NCBI RefSeq assembly: GCF_027744825.2
Contig: NC_071345.1
Coordinates: 12,122,501 to 12,186,500 of the forward strand
Direction of reading: 5' to 3'
DNA length: 64,000 nucleotides
From: Synchiropus splendidus
Taxonomy: Eukaryota > Chordata > Actinopteri > Syngnathiformes > Callionymidae
Both the position numbers and the translations under genes were made by a program. Shown here in pieces: positions 1 to 9,559 of this stretch. Positions within the stretch are counted from its first letter, which is position 1. Each line of letters starts with the position of its first letter. The notes beneath the pieces are model-generated. The model was not told where the DNA came from. It saw only the letters and a program-made list of their open reading frames with translations, and searched no databases.

Positions 1-189
1 CTAAATCACGTTACGACTTAAGAAAACGACAATTTCACAAGTCGTCATAGGCATACATGACGATTGAATAACCGAATATTTATAATATATATTACGCGTT
101 TTCATAATCAGAGACCAGTCAAGAATTTGTGACCTAATAGCATTAGCTTTCCTTAGCGCTCCAAAACAACTACACCACGTGAGAAAATT

Positions 190-660
190 CTGAATGCGCA
201 TTGGTCACAATGACGTTGTCACATCATCCTATTGGTCGAAATATGTGTCAGTACACTGACATGCGACATAAACCCGGAACTGCCTTCATCTCGACAATAC
301 CGAAACGAAGCGTAGAGTTTCTTAATCCCATTCTGTAAATAAAAGTCTTTATCAACTGACGTACTTTTCTTCTTGTCTTCACTTGCCCCTGCGTCACTTG
401 GTGGCGACTGCGCATCCTCCTTCTGCGTTTCTGTTGGGGACTCGGCATTGTCAGACATCTTCGGCTGGAGAGAAGTGGGTGCATCTGTTCCTACGACACC
501 ATTGGCCCACAACTTCGGTTTTCTATTTGTTATCGCAAACGTCAATAACTTACATAGACGTTTCTATTGGGTCATGGGTTGCGTGGGGCGGTGCTAAGGA
601 GTGACAGAGTTCAGTGTGCCTGTTCTTCTGCTGCATGCTAGGTAACTTTGTTCTTTTGGA
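190..660. promoter_or_regulatory. Candidate bidirectional promoter region upstream of isoc2
   Basis: Two inverted CCAAT boxes (ATTGGTC near 200-206 and 231-237) flank a CRE-like TGACGTTG near 210. A GC-rich stretch follows (GTGGGGCGG near 583-591). A donor-like AG|GTAACT at 641/642 suggests that the first non-coding isoc2 exon ends there. Which gene each motif serves cannot be told from sequence alone. Confidence 0.35.
219..458 (-). CDS. Possible first coding exon of an unrecognised gene, partial
   Basis: I do not recognise this product. An ATG at 456-458 (purine at -3) opens a frame beginning MSDNAESPTE. A Ser/Glu/Asp/Lys-rich, probably disordered stretch follows, then a more ordered-looking tail (DKDFYLQNGIKKLYASF). 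The frame runs to a stop near 219, but the later residues look non-coding, so the real exon probably ends at an intron and the gene leaves the window to the left. No strong GT donor is obvious; a GTATTG near 293-298 is one weak candidate. It lies head to head with isoc2, so the two could share a promoter in about 460-650. It could also be a chance open frame in a GC-rich promoter. Seen: the frame and its composition. Inferred: that it is a gene. Confidence 0.3.
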   Translation of the reverse strand: MSDNAESPTETQKEDAQSPPSDAGASEDKKKSTSVDKDFYLQNGIKKLYASFRYCRDEGSSGFMSHVSVLTHISTNRMM

Positions 661-784
661 AGTATTCTATTGACATTCATGGCGTTATCGATTGTGTTTT
701 CCAAATATGATGAATTTAGATTTGCTTGGTAACGCTTTTAATCATCTTGTATGTTCTTATGTGTTATTTTTTTTACAAACACAG

Positions 785-853
785 GTGTCTTCTCGGAGCT
801 GCAGGCGTTGTTATTTCGGACAATAAAACGATTCCAACAAAAATAACTTTCAA
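785..853 (+). other. isoc2: 5' UTR exon of isoc2 carrying the A of ATG
   Basis: A polypyrimidine tract and ACAG end at 784, and a strong donor gtaagt starts at 854. The last base of the exon combines with TG at 1102-1103 to give the start codon. An earlier UTR exon ending at 641 (donor gtaact) is likely. Confidence 0.6.
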
Positions 854-3636
854 GTAAGTGAACAAGTTTGTCGAGCTTTGTCAGCACTTTCAGACGTGCA
901 TCCAGATGAGATGACTGTCAATGATCGTAATGACGTAAATTGAATTAAAAGCTCATGGTGATGCATTCAAATAACTCAGGGCGTTATACTCCCACCTGTT
1001 ATGCTCAATCGTAATTTGTATTTAAACCCTGCGTGCATTTGTTCCTGTCCTGTTTAAAAGTGGCAAGCTACTTGAATCCCACCCTCAGTTTGTTTTTGCA
1101 GTGGCAGCCATCGGGAGACTGTCCACCAAGGATGCAGTTCTCTTCCTGTGTGACATGCAGGAGAAGTTCCGGCCCAACATTTTCCAGTTCACCAACATTG
1201 TCAGCAATGCATCAAGACTCCTCCAGGTCAGTGGGTGAAGCGCTCACCCACACACACCACACACAACTTGGTAATAAACCTGGTCCACTGCATCTCCTCC
1301 AGGCCAGCCGTATCCTAGGTATCCCCCCCATTTTAACAGAGCAGTACCCTAAGGGCCTGGGCCCCACGGTGCCGGAGCTGGGAGCAGAGGGTCTGAAGGC
1401 TCACGCTAAAACCTCCTTCACCATGATGAGTGAAGACGTGGAGAAGGAGCTCCAAGCCCTTGGAAACCCCAAACAGGCCATTCTGTGTGGAATTGAGGCG
1501 CATGCTTGTATCGCGGTAAGACTGAATTACTGCATACAAAAACCTCATGAGAAAGGCTCACACTGCTGTCGGCTGCTGTGACAGGGCAATGATTTACAGG
1601 CTATATTCATCTTGACAGTGCAATGGAGCAAACCTCTAACTATTAACTAGAAAAGGTTAAAACAGGAGAGGTGGAATTTGATCTGTTGAGTTTTGCTCCA
1701 CATAAAGTTGTATAATGAGCTTTTGCCTGGACCATACTGTTATTCTTTGTTTAGGGCTGGAAATGCCTGGAAATATTCCAAATATTTTGTGATATTGCTC
1801 ACAATCAAAATTCATAATAACGGTTCTTATTACAGAATAAATTACTGTACGACACTTGAAATAGTAAAATAACTATGACTAGAAATAATCTTTTCCATCA
1901 ATTATTTTTATTTTTTAATGTATTTTTAAATGCCAAGTTTATTTATAAAAAAATCATCCTACTTGATGCTGATGATTTCACAGTTCAACCACAAATAATT
2001 AATTTGATTTAATTAATTTGATATAGTTGCAAATGAAACAGCAAGACTTTATTATTCATTTCTTGACCATTGAGCTTCATTCAGTTCGGCCTCTGAAAAG
2101 ACTTATTGGTCAAATGTTTGAAGTGTTTGAGTGAGAGTTAAGTTATTAATATTAAAATAGGTCTTTAAAGCTAAACATTTCTTTGACTTTTACTCCTGAT
2201 TTGTGTTCCACTAGTGTACTACATTTGACCTGCTTGAAAAGGGAATGGAGGTCCATATTGTGGCGGATGCTGTTTCTTCTAGAAGGTAAAGACACTTCTG
2301 TTTCATCTCTGTTCCTCAGGTCAATATTGACTGTAGCAAAATGGGGAAAACCAGTTGAATTATAATCTTAATTCTTTTTATTAGTATTAGTTAATATTGT
2401 CTTTGGTTAGTTTTTTGTCTTTGTGGTTGAATAAGACCATGTCTTTTCTACCTCAGATGAAGAGTTACGTTCCAAGTAAGTGTTCCAGATTGTCCAATAC
2501 TTCTTTTAAATGTTGTCTTTTCTGCAGCCAGACGGACCGTTTGTTTGCTCTGTCCCGGCTGAAGCAGAGCGGAGCCTTCCTCACCACCACAGAGGCCGTT
2601 CTGTTGCAGCTGGTCCAAGATGCCAAACACCCGAACTTTAAGGAGGTACTGTACTAGTTATGCTTGATCCTGGTCCAAGTGCACACTTGTGTTATTCAAG
2701 GCCAAGTTGCTGACTTTGTCTTTGCTATTTCCCTCTGCAAATCTCCTCAGAGTGACAGTGGAGTGTAACTTTTCAGTTTGGATTTGAGGAATCAAACCAG
2801 TTTTGATGAGCATGAAAATAGTTGCCCTGCTAGAGCTTTATGAATATATTGTTGGCTCAAATTTAAATTCAGAATTCACCTGCTGGCCAGCTCATTGTCA
2901 TGCCCCACACCAGTTTTCCAGACTCTTTCCTACGTTAAGCTTGTGTTGGTGTTGGAACTTCAGCGCTTTAATGTAAAGAAAAGATGTGAGGAGTTCATGA
3001 TTCAAGTTCAGAACATTGCCAAGTTTGTTTCATGAGTCAGTCTCGATGCTGGACCCCAATTTCAACACTAGTTAACAAGTGATCCTCATGCATTCTTAAG
3101 CACCACTGACCTTTCTACAGCGCAGACAGCACCACTGCACCCATGGCTTATAGACCGGTGCTGTTCATACATGAACAAGATCTATTTTCCTTCTTAAATG
3201 TAGTGGGTGTGGCTAATATTCCGGTCCGCTCTATAGAAATATTTTGACACTGGACTCAGAAAAGCTTTATTCTAAAATTATATTCCAATAATTAAAACAG
3301 AGGCTGATGTTTCTTCGAGGTCAGACTCCTATTTGCGGTATAGACTGTATTGGATGAACTCTTTTTGCTTGTCCTGCAACTTGGATACTTCGGGCACCTA
3401 CCTAATTTGAGTGAATTCAACCTTGTTAAACTCTCCTGTCGGTTTCAGAAGATTCTCTACATGGTGATGCTGTCAGGCAGACATGTTTATTTGTGTTTCG
3501 GTTCAGTATCTCAGCTCCTGTTCTACGCGACGTTCACTGTCAGGGGTAATCTGTCTGTTTTTATTTCCAGATCCAGAAGCTTCTGGCGCACCAATCTCCT
3601 GACACGGGCCTCCTCGCCTTCTTCAGCGCCCTGTAG
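853..3636 (+). CDS. isoc2: Isochorismatase domain-containing protein 2 (ISOC2-like), 197 aa
   Basis: Cysteine-hydrolase-fold protein of the isochorismatase-like family. The true substrate of vertebrate ISOC2 is not established; the family is named from bacterial enzymes. Coding exons: 853 (A of the start codon only), 1102-1226, 1303-1515, 2215-2285, 2528-2645, 3571-3636. Phases join cleanly and the product begins [17 protein letters not shown] and ends LLAFFSAL. Family landmarks are the DMQEKF strand (Asp about residue 18), [16 protein letters not shown], the CGIEAHAC segment that holds the predicted nucleophilic Cys, and [20 protein letters not shown]. Length matches mammalian ISOC2 (about 205 aa). 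The start codon is split by an intron: a UTR exon ending ...TCAA|gtaagt at 853 supplies the A, and TG opens the exon at 1102. Introns 4 and 5 hold repeat remnants. The foxj2 promoter begins soon after its poly(A) site. Confidence 0.93.
2930..3245. mobile_element. Old, truncated MITE copy in the last isoc2 intron
   Basis: This stretch shares long matches with the 3' part of the intact element at 38711-39403. Examples are GTGTTGGAACTT, CTCGATGCTGGAC, GCGCAGACAGCACCACTG, ATAGACCGGTGC, GATCTATTTTC and TAATATTCC near the ends of both. Its own terminal repeats are eroded, so the boundaries are approximate. Confidence 0.6.
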
Positions 3637-3704
3637 CCTCACACTCACTCTGCTTACCAAATAATGTACAAAATGCCCTCTCATACTACAAAAGCCAATG
3701 CTTC

Positions 3705-3710
3705 AATAAA
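3705..3710 (+). promoter_or_regulatory. isoc2: Poly(A) signal of isoc2
   Basis: AATAAA lies 69 bases after the isoc2 stop codon and is followed by a GT-rich stretch. Confidence 0.7.
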
Positions 3711-3739
3711 GTTGAGCTGCTGCTTTCAATCTGCCTGCT

Positions 3740-4137
3740 TCAGTCTCGTGCACGACTCATGAAAGGCATGTCCCGGAGTGGAAAAAGTGAAGGGCTGAGA
3801 AACCTGAAGCTGAAGAGGCGGGGACCGGCTGGTGGGAAAGGCGGGCGCTCTGGGTGATGTCACTTTGGGGGAGGAGGGAGTGACGTTATTCTTGAACTGG
3901 CTGAAAGGGAGGGGAAGGAGAGAAAAAGGAAGCTATCTCGATAAGTTTTTGTGTTTATTTCTGCAACGTTACACAAACTTAGACTGATAATAGGGATGGC
4001 TGGAGGCCCTGTGATGGTTCTGGTGCTGTGCGGAGACTCCTGAGAGGGAGGGGGGCGCTTCAGCTTCTGCATAACTGATGACAACTTCATATTCATAAGA
4101 CTTTCTGAGGCCTTGGCCCTCGAGTGGCTACAAAGAG
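3740..4137 (+). promoter_or_regulatory. foxj2: Promoter and 5' UTR exon candidate of foxj2
   Basis: A GC-rich block of G-rich runs near 3815-3880 contains two CRE-like sites, TGATGTCA at 3855-3862 and TGACGTTA at 3881-3888. A donor AAAGAG|gtaagc at 4137/4138 would end a non-coding first exon, which then splices to the acceptor at 4376/4377 just before the start codon. The transcription start itself cannot be placed. Confidence 0.5.
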
Positions 4138-4383
4138 GTAAGCAAAGTGTTGTATTAAAGATGTGCCAGAGCTCAATAGTCGAATGTGAAGAAGAGCTTC
4201 ATGAATGGAGGCTTGTGTGTGTGAGTGTGGAAAAATAACACTGGCATGTAACTGTAGCTGCTGGAGCCGACAAGAGGACTGTTGACAGAGTTGTATTACA
4301 AGAAGATCACATGGGACACGTGTGAGTGCTGTGTCGTGAAAGGGTCTAAACTTCTGAATGATGGCTTCCTCTTCAGACCCACC

Positions 4384-7300
4384 ATGTCGTCTAACTTGGA
4401 CTCCAGTCTTACCAGCATCGACTGGCTGCCTCAGCTGGGAATCAGCAGCCTTCGCTCGGGGAGGGAGCGAGGAGGCGGAGGGGAGAGAGACAAGAGGAGA
4501 GACAGAGGGAGAGACAGCGGTGAACTCTTGACTTCGCTGGCAGATCCCTCGCCTTCCAACACTAAAGGCAAACCCCCTCACAGCTATGCCACTCTCATCG
4601 CCATGGCGATAGGAGCCTCGCCTGAGAGGAAGCTGAGTTTGAACGACATCTACACCTGGATCAGCGATGCCTTCCCGTACTACAGCCGCGCAGGCCGGGG
4701 ATGGAAGGTGGGGCGGCCGCAGAGAGTCTGAGGCTGAGGGCAAGGGCCAGTCTAAATAAGGGAATCAGTCACTTCCCCTGATGGCTGCACCCAGCTCTCA
4801 CACACATCATATGCTGAAGCTAAAAAAGAAATGCTGCTTCAGTTTCCTCCATGCTGGAGGCAACCACATTGGCTAGGTCTTCTTTTCATGATGAACCCTT
4901 TTTTAGTAAGGACCTTCTATAAACAGGCGATGTAAGCTGATATCATCTGGCGCGTGCAGCAAGACGTGAACTTCCTGGTTCCCTTCAGCTGAGTTCCAGC
5001 GAAACCCCTTGTCTGTTGTGGGGAAGTGTGATCATGTGTTGACAGTTTTTCATAAACTGGATCTGACCCCATTTTCACATGCACTTCATGATCCAACCTG
5101 TCTTCCTTTCTTCACTAGAATTCCATTCGTCACAACCTGTCCCTCAACAAGTGCTTCAGGAAAGTGCCGCGGCCTCAAAATGACCCAGGCAAGGTGCGAG
5201 TAAATCCTCCATCAATCCCATCAATGTCTAGGTTTTTTTTTTTTTTTTAAACCACTGTATGACAAGTGAATGCTGGCTTATGTGGAGCTCTGGATTTTGA
5301 AGGGGTCTTATTGGACCATGGACGGACCTGGGGTCATCAGTCAAGTGAGAGCTCCCAAACGTCCACACCCGAAAGAAGAGGAGGAGGAGGGAGGTCTGGA
5401 GGTAAGTCTGTAGTCTTTGTTGAAGTATCTTTTGAATGGATTTCACTCCCCTTGTGGTGCCACCAGTTTGTCTATACTGACAGCTAACAACACAGCTAAC
5501 AACAACTACATTCGAATGAGATATGCAAACCGTTACGTTGTTCGAGTGTGTTACATGTCACCCGTGTCAGTCAGTCAGTGGTCCTCACTGACAACATCAA
5601 CGTGAGCTGCTCATGTACCACCACACTGCCACTATCATCACCCTACATTTATTTTCTCTGTATTAGTTACCTTTTTTAGCTTTTGAAACATTGTTGGTAG
5701 CAGCAGGTGGCAGTAGTGTTCTGGAGCACACTTGTGCAACAGACAGTAGGAGCGAGCCTGAACTGGAGCTGTGGCTCCTTCTGCTCCAATGTTTTGAAAA
5801 GTTTTTGGACTCATGACTGATAGATCTGCGTCGATTGCTTGTACTGCGGAAATCTCCGAAGCCACTGTCGATTTCAGAGGGGTTGAAAGATGTAAAAAAA
5901 AAAAAGTCAAGTGCAGAATGAGGGAGTCCAACCACAAACGGCAAAACAAAACAGGACTCCATAGATGGGTTGGGAAGGGACACGCTTGTTTTTTAGTTTT
6001 GTTTTGAACAAAGTGCATGTAGTGTGTTCTTTTTGTGTTTAAAGACAAAACAAAACTCGTTTAGTGGATTCAAATGATAATTCGAAACTCGACACATTAT
6101 CTTCCTTGTTCCGTGGTTCAGATTTCCTCAAAATCTTTTTGAAATCATGTCATCACCAAGTGCCAATGTAGTTGTGTTTGAATGAATCGTCCTGCACCTG
6201 AGGGACTTAAAAGACTCAAAGCACCCATATTGTAAGTCCCATAACAAACTGCAACAGTTATAGCTCTAATAATTTTTTGTGTTTTTCACCCTTTTCCTTT
6301 CGCGTAAGGCTTCGACGTGGTCATGATGTCGCGTAAAAACATCCTCAACAATTTTGCTCTTCTGTTTTTTTTGTTTTGTTTTTACCCTCAAATGTACTCA
6401 GATTTCACGCGCCCCAGATCAAGGTACCTCACCACAATACTCCCAACCTGCCGCCCAGTGTGACTCCCAGCAGCAGAGCTCCTCCCACCAGCCTTCACCT
6501 CATCATCCCTCGCTCTCTCCTCCCCCCTGCAAGGTTGTAATTCACGGTCATCTTCTCATCCCAGAGTCCAACTATCTTCCTGTCTGTCTCCAGCAGCAGT
6601 CTCTGTACACACCTGTTCCTCACCCTCCATGCGTCCCCACCATGCGACCGGTGGCTCCCCCTCCTCCCACCTTCTCTCCTGCCTGCCTGCCATCCTCTAC
6701 CCCTGTGGTCTCCTCCTACTCTCAGTCTGCTCTCTCCTTCCCTGCCACCTCTGCTTCCTGTGTGCCCACCGTGACCCCTGCCTGCTCTGCCCCCGCTCAC
6801 TCCCACGGTCCAGCTCCTGTGGTCTCCTTGAACGCCTCCATGGATCCTCCGCTCCGATTCACCTTTGACGAGATGAACCTGCCGGACTTGTACGCCTCGT
6901 TCAAGTCTCTGGTCAAGACGATGCGGGAGAGAGGAGGCTCCCAGTGTGAGTGGCGACCCCCGGCTGCAGGCGATGACCTGAGACTCCTGACATGCTTTTG
7001 TCTCTTTCAGCTGAGGTGACTCCTCTGGCTGCACCCAACAACGACTTCACCCCCCTTCACACTCCAACTCTGCTGCCCATGTCTCCTCATCCTCCTCCTC
7101 CTGTGGCTCCTCCAGCGGCCCACCCGCCTGACACGGACCGCCCCCCTCATTGCAGTAAGTTGAGCATCACAAATACAATATACTGCCTTCCAAATTAACC
7201 TCACCCCCTCTTCTACCTTCAGCGGTACCAGCTGACTGGTTCAGTAGCCCGGACTCTCTGAAAGAAAGCTTCCGTATCGCCAGCAACCTGGACTGGGCCA

Positions 7301-8363
7301 ACATCGACCTGTCCAGTTACCCAGGTCTGTGACATCACTTCCTGTCTTCCTGCGTTTCCTCACTGAACGGCCGTTCATGTCGCCGGCAGACTTGCTGGAA
7401 AGCATGCGGCAGGCGGAGCTCTGCGACTGGGCCCTGGACCCGGCCCTCTTCACATCCCTCTGTGACTCCCTCAACCGCTTCTTCACTCACAAGGGGATGA
7501 TCAGTTCTGGGAACAACTCTCCGCTGGCTCCCGGGGCGCCTCACTCTTTCCCCACCCACCCCTTCGCCCCACATCCTCCCCCCACGCTCGACAGCCTCAC
7601 CCAGCCTTCTCCTCTCACCTACTCGCCCGGAGTCACCAACGGAGGGCAGGGGTCGAGGAGGGGTCTTCACATGCCGACACACCACCTCCCCAGGCACCAG
7701 CTGACCCAGCCGGCAAGCAATGCTGGTGAGTGTTCGAGTGCGCCCCCTGCTGGTCGACACCCTTGTACAACAGAATTTTATTTATTGAACCAAGTGCCAC
7801 ACACCGAGATTCCTGTCAGGGTTCGTCAGTGACTCTGCGGAGGAAAGTTTAATTTCTACAATACAATTTCTATAATTCTAATAACTTCACTGGTTGGAAG
7901 TCCTCTAAACGAAGGTGACCAACCACATGATATCTGTCCTGACTCCTTAACATCCGACTGGATCTTATCTCGCAGCTGCTCCACTATAAATAACGCGCAG
8001 ATGAGCGTTCATCGGAGTGTTTTTTGCTGCTGACATTGACAGACAGGGGGCGACATTTGGCTTTCAATATGCGCGAGGTTCTCACACTGCCAAATATTTA
8101 ATATGACTCCATCATATTGAGGAAATAAATATACTTTTATTAACTGGAGACTGTTGCAGCACTTGACCTCTTAAAACTTTCAAAACATCTGGATGATATT
8201 TTATCATTTTCCAGTCTGGCCATCCATTATTTTTTCTATTTCTCTTGCAGCTGGAATGGCACCACAGGCCATGGCACCTCGACCTCGTCCTCCTTTAAAG
8301 AGCCTCCATAGCAACAGTGAGGAATTCCAGGATGACTTTGACTGGGATTCTCTCTTGGTTTAA
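4384..8363 (+). CDS. foxj2: Forkhead box transcription factor, FOXJ2-type, 578 aa
   Basis: Nuclear DNA-binding regulator of the FOXJ2/FOXJ3 group. Coding exons: 4384-4707, 5119-5193, 5303-5401, 6402-6945, 7011-7154, 7223-7324, 7390-7725, 8251-8363; all phases agree. The start sits in an ideal context (CCCACCATG). The N-terminus [13 protein letters not shown] is the FOXJ2/3 signature. The forkhead domain spans about residues 63-142: [10 protein letters not shown], then the recognition helix [19 protein letters not shown], then GSYWTMD. A Pro/Ser/Gln-rich region follows. Conserved C-terminal blocks are [16 protein letters not shown] (about 319-334), [21 protein letters not shown] (about 400-420), a [19 protein letters not shown] block (about 441-459) and a terminus ending [11 protein letters not shown]. 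Length equals human FOXJ2 (574 aa). Wing 1 and the flanking helices differ noticeably from the mammalian sequence. Linkage to necap1, aicda and mfap5 favours FOXJ2 over FOXJ3. Confidence 0.92.
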
Positions 8364-9559
8364 ACCAGAACTCTTTACTTCACTCCTCTAATTTCTTCAG
8401 AGCTTCACCATTTACACATTTCTGTTGCATTTTTTTCTTCTGACGTTTTCCCACCACATATAAAAAAAACCCCATAAAATCCAGCATGAAACAACGCTCC
8501 TGGGTTTTGTTTTTTAATTTCATAAATTTCTTTAGATTATTTTTTTTCCATTTCACTTTTCAAATGTGAATGTTCACAGTCAACACCACACAAAAATTCA
8601 ACCTTACCCGATAAAAGATATTCTTCTGTTGATATAAAATAACAATAAATTCATCAAAGTAAATTAAAAAGAACAGCATGAAGCATAATGTCAAGTTCTG
8701 GTTTGTTCCTTGAATTGTCTTTTTCTTTTTTTCCACAAGAAGCATCAGTAGCTTTTCCTCTTTGAAATAAAGAGGGATGAAACATGAGGACATGGGGATC
8801 TCTTATGAAAGTGATTGTAAAAATAGTGTTTGGATTTAAAAAAAAAAAAAAGCAGAAATATGTGACCCTTGAAATTAAGATTTAACATTTAGAAATGCGA
8901 AGCTCTTCAGTCCTCGGAGTCTCTGAAATAAAGTGGAACACAAGAGGGCGACGGCACACCAACACAGAAGCAGGAGCTATTGGCTTTTCAGTGTTAGCGC
9001 ATCACATGGCGACACACATTCATTCCCCTCGTTTCACTGCACAGCCTTCATCAAAAAAGCAAAGCATTTGATGTGAAATGGCATCGTCACGTCCCACTTG
9101 TGTTGACTCACTGTTTATTTGTTCCCCCACAGTGGGGAGAAATAAATTATATAACAGTAAAGCTTGAAATGTTGGTGGTGAATTCAGTCAGGAGTTCCTT
9201 CATGCGCTTGTCTCAGTGATTCAGTATCTTTCAGGCGAGAAATGAAGGAGTTTGGGGTCCAACAGTTTCTCTGCTGTGAGTGGCTTTTCCTCTCCCAGTG
9301 CTTCAACACCAGACAGTGAGGCGACAAACGGAAACAACAAATAATCCTGCCAAAAACTGAAATGAAGGGAACGAAATGCAGAAGGTGATGAAATACTTTT
9401 AGGGGGGCGGGAAAAAGAACATAAAACAACAATTTTTGAATATTTTCCATTTTTCTTTAAATATAGAGATGTAGGCATTTTTCATTTGGGACACAAAACT
9501 GTGTTTTGGGGGTAGTAAAGGGGGCAGCAGGTGCGACGGCTCAGTGGACTCGTGCTTCT
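8364..9559. other. Convergent 3' UTRs of foxj2 (+) and epn1 (-)
   Basis: Plus-strand AATAAA signals lie at 8644-8649, 8766-8771 and 8927-8932. A minus-strand signal (TTTATT on the plus strand) lies at 9114-9119, about 440 bases after the epn1 stop. The tails of the two genes are therefore close and may overlap if the distal foxj2 signal is used. No other gene is visible here. Confidence 0.5.

Noticed and set aside
4093..4743. 216-aa minus-strand frame over the foxj2 start
   Set aside because: Antisense of the forkhead exon; no recognisable domain and crosses the splice sites.
5638..6048. 136-aa minus-strand frame in a foxj2 intron
   Set aside because: Composition matches random AT/GC sequence and no splice context or motif is seen.
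6495..7034. 179-aa minus-strand frame opposite foxj2 exon 4
   Set aside because: It is the antisense shadow of a GC-rich Pro/Ser coding exon, with Arg/Gly-rich composition and no motif.
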